A stretch of 64,000 nucleotides of DNA from Sarcophilus harrisii (Eukaryota; Chordata; Mammalia; Dasyuromorphia; Dasyuridae). A program made the position numbers and the translations under genes. Positions within the stretch are counted from its first letter, which is position 1, and every line of letters starts with the position of its first letter. Of this stretch, positions 21,560-32,025 are shown in pieces. The notes beneath the pieces were generated by a model, which was given only the letters and a program-made list of their open reading frames with translations, was not told where the DNA came from and ran no database searches. The DNA is taken from NCBI RefSeq assembly GCF_902635505.1, contig NC_045430.1:29283564-29347563 (forward strand), written 5' to 3'.

Positions 21560-22010
21560 GTGAAGAGCACCACAATCTTCTCAGTTATTCAGGTTCACAT
21601 GTTGAGTGTCATCTTTGACTCCTCAGTCTCTGTATTCCACTATACCCAATTAGCGGTCAAATCTTGTCATTCTATACATGCTTTAGTAAATGATTTCTTA
21701 GCTCTTGGGTTCTCTTAGAAGGGTGTGTTAAGTGGGGACATCTTTCATACTCACCCTCTTTTCTCTTCTGACATCGCTACCATCTAACTGTAGGTTAGAT
21801 GGCAATTGTTATAGCCATGAATTGACCTCCCTGAATTAAGTTATTTTCCCATTCTAGTCCATCTTTCACTCAACTGTCAAATTGATTTTCCTTAAGCACA
21901 TATCTTACTGTATCATCCCTAATAAACTGCAATGGTTTCCTATTACCTCCAGGATAAAATATAAAAGATTTTATTACATAGTCCCTTTCCAAAATTATCA
22001 CACTTCTGAG
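21560..22010 (+). repeat. L2/CR1-type LINE fragment
   Basis: TTATTCAGGTTCACATGTTG, GTGTCATCTTTGACTCCTCA, TGATTTTCCTTAAGCACATA and CTATTACCTCCAGGATAAAA reproduce the conserved marsupial L2/CR1 order. Between TCATTCTATACATG and CATCTTTCATACTC it is split by a 60-bp foreign piece. Confidence 0.7.
21679..21738 (-). repeat. Inverted 60-bp copy inserted in the L2/CR1 element
   Basis: Exact reverse complement of 20,473-20,532, 1,146 bp away. The L2/CR1 text is continuous on either side, so this piece was added into it. Confidence 0.9.
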
Positions 22011-22860
22011 ATCTATTGGCTGAACTTCATGAAATAAGAATCCCAATGATAAATTAACTTTTCCCTGAATAAACAGAGGAAAGCCAATGTAGGAAGAGGA
22101 TCCCCTAGGACTGTAATCTAAAAATTAGCTTTTGCTTAGATTCCAATAACCTCTTCTTAGCCTCTCCAAAATGTCATGCAAAATATTTAGAGATTAACAT
22201 TCCCTAAGCATTTTATCACTGAACAGTGAATAATTGCATTGTTTTTTTCTTTTTTTTCTTTTTGAAAATTATTTCTTTCTCTTAACTGCCAAGAGTGAGT
22301 TGAGCTGCTGGCTTCCTTTTCCTCCCGTGCATTGATGACACCATCCTCCCAGCCAGCTTTCCTAACTAAAGTTCTCTAGATGTTAATAGCTGTTTGGGAT
22401 GATATCAGACCTCTGTAATTAAAATTCAGCTGCCTTCCATTTAGGATTTTTCAGGTAAAGGGGGTGGGGAGGAAATTCCCTTTTCAGTATTTGTTTTTTA
22501 ATCTAACTTCTAAATCCTGGGAGATAGACTGCCACTGGTTTCCTAAGTGGGAAAGCTAGCTGCATAAAAGCCACAAGGTTAATCTTCAAGAGATAATCTA
22601 TGAAAACAATATTATCTCAGAAGGGTGGCCCTGGAGCTGTTTTCAAAGGCTGAGACCAGGCCAAGAATTTTTTTTTTTTTATTTCATTCATATTTTATCT
22701 ACAAATCCGATTGCAAAGTCAATTATGAAAATCAAATATTAGGATCAAATCAGGCATTGGCTTTCAAAGAGGGCAACAAATATTCTGTTGGGATTTGGGC
22801 AGCTTCCAATTTCCATTTTTTTTTTTTCATTTTTTCCTAAATACGTAATTTAGGTGTAAT
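22011..22860. other. Unique DNA; possible conserved non-coding element
   Basis: No repeat is recognised. The stretch 22,270-22,620 has mixed composition, with GGGATGATATCAGACCTCTG and GTAATTAAAATTCAGCTGCC (homeodomain and E-box like motifs). Conservation cannot be judged from one sequence. Confidence 0.3.
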
Positions 22861-22992
22861 GAGGCAGCTAGATGGTACAGTAAATGGAGTTCTGGGCTTG
22901 TGGTCATGAATACCTAAGGTACAAATCCTGTCTATGACTCATTAATGTGTCATCTGGGACAATCACTTAGGCCTTTCTTGGCCTCAGGTTCT
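22861..22992 (+). mobile_element. WSINE1-type SINE
   Basis: GAGGCAGCTAGATGGTACAG head, GTCATGAATACCTAAGGTAC and a CATCTGGGACAATCACTTAG body. A MIR-like 3' end follows at 23,185-23,258 (GAGGGGGTTGGGTTAGATAG). Confidence 0.75.
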
Positions 22993-23309
22993 AGATACAT
23001 CATTCTACTTTTTATACCATAAAATACCTTTTTAAAAAAATCATAGCAAATTAAATCTACAAAGGAACTCGATAATATTAATATACATTAAAATTATTTA
23101 CTTTTTTGAATTTTTATAACAATTCAGTTTTAGTTACAAGAAAAAAAAAAATCCAACAAGACTTTACCTGGATGTTATACTTGCACTCAGTAAAAATGAG
23201 GGGGTTGGGTTAGATAGCTTCTAAGGTTCTTTTCAGATTTCAGTCTATGATTTTGTATAAATGCTCAAATAACCAGGTCTGGAATTGTTGTATTCTGGCT
23301 GACTTAAAG

Positions 23310-23785
23310 AATAGGTCAATTACTATGCCCAAAGGGCTATCTAACTGCATACCCTTTGATCCAGCAGTGTTTTTACTGGGTCTGTATCCCAAAGAAATCA
23401 TAATAAAGGGGAAAAGTCCTACAAAAATGTTTGTGGTAGCCCTTTTTTAAAGTGGCAAAGAACTGGAAACTGAGTGGATGCCCATCAGTTGGGATAAGAC
23501 TGAATAAATTGGGGTATTTGAATGTTATGGAATATTTTGTTCTATAAGAAATGATCAGCAGGATGATTTAAGAGAGGTCTGGAGAGACTTACATGAACTG
23601 ATGCAAAGTGAAATGTGCAGAACCAGAAGATCATTGTACTTAGCAACAATAAGATTATATGACAATCAATTCTGATGGACTGGCTCTTTTCAACAATGAT
23701 GTAATTCAGACTAATTTGAATAGACTTGTGATGGAGAGAGCCATCTGCATCCAGAGAGAGGATTGTGGGGACTAAATGGAGGACA
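23310..23785 (+). mobile_element. L1 3' portion (end of ORF2 and 3' UTR)
   Basis: TTTGATCCAGCAGTGTTTTT, GTATCCCAAAGAAATCATAA, AGTTGGGATAAGACTGAATA and CAACAATAAGATTATATGAC are the ordered end of marsupial L1. The poly(A) tail is missing; the element is cut at about 23,785. Confidence 0.85.
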
Positions 23786-23789
23786 TAGA

Positions 23790-24620
23790 GAGAAAGAGCC
23801 ATCCTTAGAGAGAAGAGAATGTCAAGGAGGAAAGAGTTCTCACCAATGTTGAAGGCCACAGTAAAGTCAAAGAAAATGAAGGTGGAGAAAAGGCCACTGG
23901 AATTGGCAAGTAAGATATTATTGATGACTTTGGAAAGAGCATTTTCAATGAAATGATGAGATCAGAAGCTAGGTTGTAATGGGTTGAGAATGAGAGGAAG
24001 GAAAATGGAAACACCTTGGGTAGATGGCCTTTTCTAAGAGTTAGTGACAAAGAGCAAAAGAGATAACAGCAGGGATGGAAGAATCAAGTGAGAGTTTTTT
24101 CAGGCAATTGGGGTTAAGTAACTTGCCTAGGGTCACATAGCTAGGAAGTGTTGTGTCTGAGGTCAAATTTGAACTCAGATCTTCCTGAATTCAGAGCCAG
24201 TGCTCTATCCACTGCACCAACTAGGTGCCCCTGAGGATTTTTTCAAGATGGAGAACATATGGGTATATTTTCAGGCATTAGAAGATGAGCCCACAGAAAG
24301 GGAGAGATGGAAAATAATTAAGAGAGTAGGATGACAGAGGGGGCAATCTGTTGGAAGAGGTGAGATGAGATAGGACTGCTTGAATAAGCAAAAGGTTAGC
24401 TTCCATAAGAAGCAAGGCCATTCCATCATACAAGAGGGGGTGAATGAGATGAGAGGATAGAAAGTAACTGAATGATAGATGAGAAAGAAAAGAGAAGGGT
24501 GAGCTCCTGAAGAGCAGCCCCAATTCTTTTTTCTGCAAGCTTATGAGAGAGTGAGGAAAGGGAACCATGGGAAGTTCGAGAAGGAATGAAAAGGTTTGGG
24601 AGAATCACTGTGGAACATGG
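23790..24620 (-). repeat. L2/CR1-related repeat (reverse), split by a SINE
   Basis: GAATGTCAAGGAGGAAAGAG, CACTGGAATTGGCAAGTAAG, GATCAGAAGCTAGGTTGTAA, and after the SINE GATGACAGAGGGGGCAATCT, follow an abundant marsupial interspersed repeat that I take as L2/CR1-related. The family name is uncertain. Confidence 0.45.
24103..24232 (-). mobile_element. WSINE1-type SINE (reverse)
   Basis: CAGGCAATTGGGGTTAAGTA, CTAGGGTCACATAGCTAGGA and CACCAACTAGGTGCCCC. The flanks GAGAGTTTTTTCA and GAGGATTTTTTCA look like a diverged target-site duplication. Confidence 0.9.
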
Positions 24621-24659
24621 GATAGTGAGTCAAGGAAAGTATAATAGAATTCCCTAGCC

Positions 24660-24755
24660 AGAAGTCAGAGGCAATGAGTGTCTGAGGCTGCATGTGAACT
24701 CAGGACTCCTTGATTCCAAGTCCAGCACTCTCCACAGCAGCCCAATTGTCTCTAA
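24660..24755 (-). repeat. SINE fragment (reverse)
   Basis: GAGTGTCTGAGGCTGCATGT, GAACTCAGGACTCCTTGATT and CAGCACTCTCCACAGCAGCC are a reversed CORE body and head. Confidence 0.7.
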
Positions 24756-24774
24756 AGAGGTTGATAATAAGTAG

Positions 24775-24985
24775 AATATTGTCAGATATTACATTATAAA
24801 TTGTTATGTTATATATAATTATCTTATAATATATGTTATATAACGTTATGTTGTTATGCTATATTATATTGTTATGTTATATTGTATCATATCATGTTAT
24901 ATCACATCATATTATATTTTATTATGTTATGTATTGTATTACATTATATCATCATATCATTTCATATCATATTATATAAATGGTA
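24775..24985. repeat. AT-rich degenerate simple repeat
   Basis: Variants of ATGTTATATT and ATCATATC recur for about 200 bp. The open frame rich in Tyr, Ile and Cys across it is compositional. Confidence 0.85.
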
Positions 24986-25185
24986 AAGAAGAAAATAACT
25001 GGCATCTATTCCCACAGGGTAGTTGTAAGGCTCAAATAAAATAAAATACTTTATAATTTTAAAAGGGACAGGATGGGGACTAGACCTATGATTTCATTGA
25101 TGCAGTGAATCCCTGGTGAAGAAATCCCCTCCGCCAATTCAGATTGGCACCTTCTCTGAAAAAAAAAGTCTTAGAGATTGCCATT

Positions 25186-25560
25186 CTTTTTTAAAATTTT
25201 TCAATAGTATTTTATTTTTCCAAATACATATAAAGATAGTTTTCAACATTTATTTTTTAGACTTTGTGTTCCAAATTTTTCTTCTTTCCTCCCTTATTCC
25301 CCCTCTCCCCAAGATGCAAACAATCTGATATAGGTTAAATATGTGCAATTCTTTTAAATATATTTCTATATTATCTTGTTAGGCAAGAAAAGGCAGACCA
25401 AAAAGGGGGAGGAAATCACAAGAAAGAAAGAAAAACAAACAAATAAAAAAGAAAGAAAAAGGGAAAATACTATGCTTCAATTCACATTCAGTCTCCATGG
25501 TTCTCTCTCTGAATGCTGATGGCATTTTCCATTCCAAGTCTATTGGAATTGCCTTGAAAG
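25186..25560 (-). mobile_element. L1 3' end (reverse)
   Basis: TTCAATAGTATTTTATTTTT, CCCCAAGATGCAAACAATCT, an A-rich AAAGAAAG block, then CATTCCAAGTCTATTGGAAT. It is the mirror of the L1 3' UTR seen at 25.69-26.16 kb. Confidence 0.9.
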
Positions 25561-25574
25561 ATAATCATTCTTAT

Positions 25575-25680
25575 CCTCATTAGTTTGTGAGTTCCTTGAG
25601 GGTGTGGACTTTTTTTGCCTTTCTTTATACCCCTAGTGTCTGGCCCAGAGGTGCTTTATAAATATTAGTTGATTTGCTTT
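25575..25680 (+). repeat. L2 3'-end fragment
   Basis: GTTTGTGAGTTCCTTGAGGG, TTTTTTTGCCTTTCTTTATA and GTGCTTTATAAATATTAGTT. Confidence 0.8.
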
Positions 25681-25686
25681 AAAGAG

Positions 25687-26160
25687 GTGCCTACTGGAGA
25701 GACTTACATGAAGTGAAGCTAAGTGAAGTGAGTAGAATCAAGAGAACATTGTACATACACAGCAACAAGATTATGTGATGATCCTATTCTCTGATGGACT
25801 TGGTTCGTTCCAACAATGAGGTGATTCAGGCTAATTCCAATAGATTTGTGATGAAGAGAGTCCAGAAAGAGGACTATTGGGATTGAAAGTGTATCACAAC
25901 ATAATATTTTCACCTTTTTTTTTTTTTTTTTTTTTGCTGTTGTTTGCTTGCTTTTTGTTTTCTTTTTTGATTTGGTTTTTCTTGTACAACATGATAATTA
26001 TGAAAATATGGATAGAAGAACTGCATGTGTTGGATTACTTGCTGTCTAGGGGAGGGAGTGGGGAGAAGGGAAGGAGAAAAAATTGGAACACAAGGTTTTA
26101 CAAGGGTGAATGTTGAAACTATATTTTGAAAATAAAAAGTTTTTATTTAAAAATAAATAA
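25687..26160 (+). mobile_element. L1 3' end
   Basis: GGAGAGACTTACATGAAGTG, AACATTGTACATACACAGCA, TTTTCTTGTACAACATGATA and GGGGAGGGAGTGGGGAGAAG, ending in AATAAAAAG and poly(A). The flanks AAAGAGGTGCCTA and AAAGAGATACCTA may be a diverged target-site duplication. An internal T17 run lies at 25,917-25,935. Confidence 0.9.
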
Positions 26161-26539
26161 AGAGATACCTAAAGCCAAAATATGAAGGGTAGGATTTGAA
26201 CCTAATCTTCTTGACTCCAATACCAAATCTGTCTCTGTTCTTTGACCCTGCCTTTAAAATTCTAAAAACAAATAAATAAATAAAATAAAATTCTAAAATC
26301 TGGCCCATGATATAATTGCTCCTCTCCAAAATCAAAGAACAAATAACAAATAATAATAACAAAATTCTGCATAATGTCATTATTATTAAATGCAGTCCAT
26401 CATCATAGCATGTCCTAGATATTTTTGGTTCTGATTCTATTACCCATTTTCATTAGCTATTCCTCTCAGTTCTACATCATCTGTACATTTGATCGAATGC
26501 TACCTATCCTTTCATACAAGAAACTAATAAAATATTACT

Positions 26540-26830
26540 TTCATATGGTTAAAGAAAGATACTTGGGGCTTTCCATTAGAGACATTTTCCTGAGGTGACA
26601 CAAGTCCATTATATGTCAATGCTCTGGGTTTGGGTTTTTTGTTTTGGTTTTTTTTTTGGTTTTGTTTTGCATCTCTGAATCCATTGAATTATATTATTAT
26701 TTAGCTCAGTTCTCCTTTGATCTTGTCCTAAAGAACAAATATTCTGCCAGCTTGTGCCAAGTGCTTTGCTGAATTCTGAATATACTAAGTCTAGGGCATT
26801 CCCCATTTATTAAGGAAATGAAAGTCTGAC
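26540..26830 (-). repeat. CR1/L3-type reverse transcriptase remnant
   Basis: On the minus strand, the peptide ALDLVYSEFSKALGTSW followed by IIQWIQRC matches the CR1-clade RT pattern (A-D-VYLDFSKAFDTVSH, then T-RWIQNWL). The catalytic-region text is worn and the copy is interrupted by T-rich sequence at 26,630-26,668. Very old LINE. Confidence 0.7.
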
Positions 26831-27054
26831 ATGCTAAATGAGTGTGCAAACACCTAGTGATCATTTCTGCCCTTTAGAAATGCCCACAGACCATGCTTTT
26901 AATAACAAAATTATGCTCCAGTATTTTTTCAGGAAATGATCTCAAACTTCCCTCTTCCCTTTTCTGTTTCCATTTGTGAGTCAGGAACTATTCTCACTTT
27001 CCTGACTTTTCAGAATTTGAGCTGGTAATCAATCAGATCCACTAACTATAATAA

Positions 27055-27190
27055 GTCCTTAGATTTAGAACTAGGAAGGGCTTTTGAGGCTATGGGATCC
27101 AAATTCTTCATTTTTCAGATAGGAAAAACTGATTTAGGGAATTTAAGTGAACCCATATTCTTTTTATCCCAAATCCAGGGCTGTATCCCT
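27055..27190 (-). repeat. MIR/THER1-type SINE (reverse)
   Basis: CTTAGATTTAGAACTAGGAA, GGGCTTTTGAGGCTATGGGA and TTTTTCAGATAGGAAAAACT show the marsupial MIR tail and core. Confidence 0.65.
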
Positions 27191-27204
27191 TAGAACTGTG
27201 TTAG

Positions 27205-27470
27205 AGGAGAAGGGAACGAACATTTATTAAACAGTATCATGTGCCAGGTATTATGCTAAGCACTTCATAAATACTATCTCATTTGGTCCTTAAAATAATC
27301 CTGTGAGATAGGTGTTATTATTATTATATCCATTTTACAGTTGAGGAAACTGAGGCAAACAGCATTTAAATGACTTGCCCAGGATTCATAGACGTAGTAA
27401 ATATCTGAGGGTAGATTTGAACTCAAGTCCTCCTGACTCCAGGAGTACTGCTTTATCCATGGCTCTACAT
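27205..27470 (-). repeat. MIR SINE, near full length (reverse)
   Basis: ACGAACATTTATTAAACAGT, CTGTGAGATAGGTGTTATTA, CATTTTACAGTTGAGGAAAC and GACTTGCCCAGGATTCATAG in order. Confidence 0.85.
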
Positions 27471-27769
27471 ATCTACCTTTGCATTTTTCTGTCCAGCTTC
27501 TTTTCTTCCATTGGCAACAGGTAGAGAAGACAAAGCAATCCTTACCATCGCTTCCTCCCCCAGCCAACACTCTGTAGACCCAGGACAAAACTGCCCTGGA
27601 CCTGATTGGCACCATCTTCCCTGATACAGTTTCTTGGTCATCTAAGGGCTTAAAGGTATCTAAGGTCTTAGACCTGATGCTTAAGACCGGGGTGTTAATC
27701 CTTTTTTAATTCTTTCTCTTTTAGAAAAAGAGCCTTTTTAAAAAAGGAAGTCCATGGAAAGGATTAAAA

Positions 27770-28040
27770 TATAAAATGATTGGAAGATTGGAATGGCCCA
27801 GGTTATAAATGGTTTTAAGGGCCAGATAGAGGATTTTAAACTTGATCCTCAAGGTAATAGGGAGCCACTGAAGAAGGGGTGGTGGTGATACAATCCAAGC
27901 TATGATTAAAGAAGATCAATTTGATAGCTGAATGGAGGATAAATTGGCATGAAGACAGACTTGAGACAGAGAGACCAATGAACAGATTGTTGCGATAAAA
28001 ACAGGCATGAGGTCATGAAAGCCTATAGCAGGACAGTAGT
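27770..28040 (-). repeat. L2/CR1-type LINE fragment (reverse)
   Basis: GGGCCAGATAGAGGATTTTA, CTTGATCCTCAAGGTAATAG, GGAGCCACTGAAGAAGG and TTTGATAGCTGAATGGAGGA are the reverse complement of the region present forward at 21.9 kb. Confidence 0.7.
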
Positions 28041-28144
28041 AATCAGAGAAGAAAAGAGAGTATTAAAAATCAAATTTGGTGGTTGATTTTCCTAAGTATA
28101 CCAATTGGTCTCTTTTAAACAGCTTTTGTTTAATAGCTTATGTG

Positions 28145-28410
28145 TTTTAGTGGATAAATCATAGGAAGAGTCAGGATAACCTAAATTTGAAGCCCGTCTC
28201 AGACACTGAATAGCTGTGTAACTCTGTGTAACCACTTTTTTCTTTTCAGCCTCAATTTCCTCATCTGTAAAATGTGGATAATAATTGTGGCTTGGGGCTG
28301 TTAGGAACATAAAATGAGTTTAACTACATAAATTGTTTTTCAAGCCTTAAAATGCCATATAAATGCTAGCTATTATCCTATAAACACTAAAAAAAAAAAA
28401 AAAAAAAAAA
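28145..28410 (+). repeat. MIR SINE followed by an A-run
   Basis: CTTATGTGTTTTAGTGGATA head, CCTCAATTTCCTCATCTGTA core and TATAAATGCTAGCTATTATC end. An A22 run lies at about 28,389-28,410. Confidence 0.8.
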
Positions 28411-28689
28411 TGGATTTTTGGAATTCAGAGACCAATATTTGGATCCCATCTTTTAATTAGATAAATCCAAGTTGAACCTAAGTGTATCTACCTTCACTAG
28501 GGTGGGATTTCAGCTTAGGTTTTCAGAACTCCAGGTCCAGTGATCATTATATTATAATGCTACAGTGCCTCTGATTATAAGATGAAATTTAATCTAAATA
28601 AATGTAAAGTTCTATGCTAGGGTTCAAAAAAACAATTGTGCATCTTACAGTTTTGAGAAATGTGACCAGATAAGTCATATCATTTCTCT

Positions 28690-28980
28690 GTGACTTTGTT
28701 ACTGCAGTAAAAGTAGGAAGGCTAGGGTTTACTTTATAGTTTCTGTGACTGGCAAATTAAGAGAATCTTTTGATTTGTGTTAGAGAAAATGGAATCTGAA
28801 AAGGAAGCTGCTGATACTAACTACAACACTTCAGTCTGATACTTTAGACTTACCTTAATTATTATTATTCAAGACCTTTTTATTAACTAAGGCCTATGAT
28901 ATGGTACTTGAGAGTTACCTGTTGGGGAAAAGGAGCTTGAAAATGATGCTTCTTCATGCTATGATTTCAAGAACTCCCCA
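28690..28980 (+). repeat. Local direct-repeat family, copy A
   Basis: CAGTAAAAGTAGGAAGGCTA, TAGAGAAAATGGAATCTGAA, CTTAATTATTATTATTCAAG and GGAGCTTGAAAATGATGCTT are shared in order with copy B at 31.2 kb. I do not recognise the family. Confidence 0.75.
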
Positions 28981-29109
28981 GGGATGAGAAGAATAATTGC
29001 CTCCACAATAGATCAGCAATTATTCTGCAAGTTAATAGATTATCTGGGGCACTAAAAGGATAAATGGCAGACTATGGTGTCAATGGTAAGATTTGAAACA
29101 AACTCTTCC

Positions 29110-29500
29110 TGATTCAGAGGCTTCCTTCTCTGATTGAGACTACCCAAACCCATCTGTATGCTTGACTGCTCATATGCTTTAGAGAAGGTAGTTACTGATT
29201 ACTTCCTTCTGATGTGATGGAGGACCCCCAGACCTTACTATCTGCCTTGACTCTATACCCTGAAAATCACTGCCCTGGCATTTGACTTATTGATATAACT
29301 GAAAGATTCCTGTGCTTTGCCATCTGCTCTGCTACTGGACCCTTAGTGCTTCTGGGATTTTTCCATCTACCCTGCAGCTAAACTTTCTTTTAAGTATTTT
29401 CTACTCCAATTTAAGAGAGAACTCCTTGAGAGCAATTGTATCTCCAGAACTTAGCACAGTGTTTGGCATATAATAAACACTTAATAAATGACTTTTCATT
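29110..29500 (+). repeat. L2-like 3' region
   Basis: GAGAGAACTCCTTGAGAGCA, TTAGCACAGTGTTTGGCATA and AATAAACACTTAATAAATGA form the L2 tail. Upstream text is weaker. TTCTGGGATTTTTCCATC also has a counterpart downstream of copy B (31,690). Confidence 0.65.
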
Positions 29501-29640
29501 TTACTTATTCATTCATCCATCCATTTACTATGCCATGCTGTCTTTCACAGTGTTATAGTAGGTGTCTAATGAAGTTTGTGGGATTGAAATGAATGAATCA
29601 AACAGATAGAGTGATGGAGAACTAGAAGCTCATCACCACA

Positions 29641-29990
29641 AAACAGACTTTTATTAAGTACCTACTATGTGCAAGATACTATGCCCAGGACAAGGCAAAA
29701 TAACATCTAAAGGGGATAGTTAGCCAATAAATAAATAGTCAATAAACATTTATTAGGTTCCTACTATGTGCCAGGCACTGTGCTATGTGATGGGGTACAA
29801 ATATGAAAAAAGACAGTCCCTACTCTCAAAGAACTTACAGTCTAATGGAGGAAGTTGAAAAAGGCAGGGTAGGAGAGAAAGTATCTGACTTGGGAGCATG
29901 GTGTAAAAGTCAGTGAGAAAAGTCCCAAAGTAGGTTAGCCGACTAAAAAATGAGATATCTGAGCTGAGCTCTCTCTAAAGAATTTGGAAT
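29641..29990 (-). repeat. Two stacked L2 3'-end fragments (reverse)
   Basis: CTTTTATTAAGTACCTACTA at 29,650 and again CATTTATTAGGTTCCTACTA at 29,744 start two reversed L2 tails. The second continues through CTCAAAGAACTTACAGTCTA and AAGTCCCAAAGTAGGTTAGC, as at position 121. Confidence 0.8.
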
Positions 29991-30269
29991 TCATGGCTCC
30001 ACCTTCCAATCAAGGAGACAGAGAGTGGTGAGGAGGTAGAAGAACAAGGCTAAGTGAGATATTACAGAATGCTAAGATTAACCCAATAATGAGCTTTCTG
30101 GGGCATGGCAAAGCACTACAGAGGTCCCAAAGTAGTTCAGGCAGATGAGAAATGAAGAATATAGGGATTGGATTTATGATTTCATAATTGTGGGAAACTC
30201 CCAGATGAGGAAATTTCATGTACCAATGAAGGTTTTCACCTTCTCTGCAATTTATAATTTTACTTCCCT

Positions 30270-30392
30270 AAAAAAGAGAGGTTAAATTATTTATCCTGGG
30301 TCACACAGTCAGTAGGTGTTAAAGGTAAGACTTTTGAGTCAAGGCCTTTCTGATTCTGAGACAGCTCTCTGTCCACTATTTCATCCTGACTC
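30270..30392 (-). repeat. MIR SINE fragment (reverse)
   Basis: GAGAGGTTAAATTATTTATC, GGGTCACACAGTCAGTAGG and GACAGCTCTCTGTCCACTA. Confidence 0.75.
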
Positions 30393-30419
30393 TCACAGAA
30401 TATTAATAGATAAGTACAT

Positions 30420-30860
30420 AAAAGAGAATTTGAGAAAGGAAAGTAACTAACATGAACAGAAAAGAATTCCCATAAGAAGCTTGAGTTGAGCCTTGAAAGA
30501 AGCTAAGAATAATAAGCATAGAATCCTATGAGGAAAGAAGAGAGAATGACATTCCATTCAGGACAGACAACATATGTAAGGAATAGAGGCAGGAATATAA
30601 ATAATATATAAATAAACCAGAATGGCTGAAATATAGAGTGTGTGAAGATAAGTAACACTAATTGGAAAAATAAGCTGGCATTAGACTGTGAAAGACTTAA
30701 TTTCCAAGCAGAAGAGTAAATAGCTAATAGGGAACTATTGAAGATTGTTGAGTAGCATAGTCAAATCTGTTTATTTTAGCAGCTGTGTGGAAAATGGATT
30801 GAAGTAGGGAAGATGATGGAAGCAATGAAACTAATGCTCAATCTATGTTCTTAGGGGTTA
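30420..30860 (-). repeat. L2/CR1-type LINE fragment (reverse)
   Basis: GAGTTGAGCCTTGAAAGAAG, ACATTCCATTCAGGACAGAC, AGGGAACTATTGAAGATTGT and GGAAAATGGATTGAAGTAGG follow the reversed L2/CR1 3' region in order. Confidence 0.65.
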
Positions 30861-31199
30861 TGACCCATATAAGTGGAAAAAGTAACCATACTCTTGAAAT
30901 CATGAATTTCTTGGAAATTTTACAAAGTAAATTCTAACCAAACTAAAAAACTGATTAGATGGTACAACATGGGAAAAAAAAATCCAACACCATTAATCTT
31001 GCAAGAAAGATTAGATTAGAGAAACCACCAAATCAAAACAAACCTTCTCTATGGCTTATTATATATATCATACAATCCTTTCTTGAGTAAAATAATAATT
31101 GACTAAGTATGGCCCTTTAGGGCTGCTGTAAAGCCACAGAATAACTAGTTGGAATATATCCTTCATTTATCATCAATAAAAATCATCATCTAATTGCCA

Positions 31200-31545
31200 A
31201 GCCTTTATTATTGCAATAAAAGTAGGAAGAATAGAGGTTACTTTTTAGTTTCTGTGGCTGGCAATTAGGAGACGCTTTGGATTTGTACTAGAGAAAATGG
31301 GATCTGAAAGGAAAGCTGCTGATACTGACTATAATGTCTCAGCCTGCTGTTTTAGACTTACCTTAATTATTATTATTCAAGATCTTTTTATTCACTAAGC
31401 TCATAATATGGTTCCTGAAAGTTATTGGTTTTGGAAAAGGAGCTTGAAAATGATGCTAGTTCATGCTATGGTTTCAATTTTTTACTAATTTGGAAAAATC
31501 AAATAAAAAGCACTGTTTCTTTTTATCAAGACCAGAGCTATTAAA
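31200..31545 (+). repeat. Local direct-repeat family, copy B
   Basis: About 270 bp aligns to copy A (AATAAAAGTAGGAAGAATAG, AGAGAAAATGGGATCTGAAA, TTAATTATTATTATTCAAGA) and extends further (AAATCAAATAAAAAGCACTG, TTTATCAAGACCAGAGCTAT), where it aligns to copy C. Confidence 0.75.
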
Positions 31546-31571
31546 AAAAAAAGTACACACACATATATGTA

Positions 31572-31640
31572 TATGGCAGAACAGTAGATAAAGTGCTAGG
31601 TCCGGAATTAGGAGGACCTGAGTTTCAATGCAGCCTTAGA
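31572..31640 (+). repeat. SINE fragment
   Basis: GCAGAACAGTAGATAAAGTG and GGAGGACCTGAGTTTCAATG are the 5' part of a WSINE1/MIR-type SINE. Confidence 0.65.
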
Positions 31641-31844
31641 ATAAATGTATATATGTGTGAGTGCTACTCTTCCCTGACATCCTTGGGACTTTTCCATCTT
31701 ATTTGCAGGTAAAATTACCATTTCTGTTCTTTCCCTCATTAGAATGTGACTTTCTTGACAGGATGGCTATTTTGCTGTTCTTTTGCATCCCCAAGGGTCT
31801 GTACCTAGTGACACTTTAAGAAGTGCTTGATTCATTCATCAAAT

Positions 31845-32025
31845 CCATTTTATTCAAGACCTTTTAATTAATTAGGCCCATAATATCTCACCTGAAAGTT
31901 ATCTGTTTTGGAAAAGGAGTTTGAAAATGATGCTACTTCATGCTATTAATTCCATTTTTTTTTAATCTGGAAAAAAATCAAACAAAAAGCACCATCTTTC
32001 TTTATCAAGACCAAAGCTGCTAAAA
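31845..32025 (+). repeat. Local direct-repeat family, copy C
   Basis: TATTCAAGACCTTTTAATTA, GGAGTTTGAAAATGATGCTA and TTTATCAAGACCAAAGCTGC align with copy B. It lacks the first half of the unit. Confidence 0.75.

Noticed and set aside
24775-24985. AT-rich stretch as a replication origin or matrix attachment site
   Set aside because: Composition alone is not evidence; it is a degenerate simple repeat.
26609-26806. 65-codon minus-strand frame
   Set aside because: Recognised as a CR1/L3 reverse-transcriptase remnant extended by T-rich sequence.
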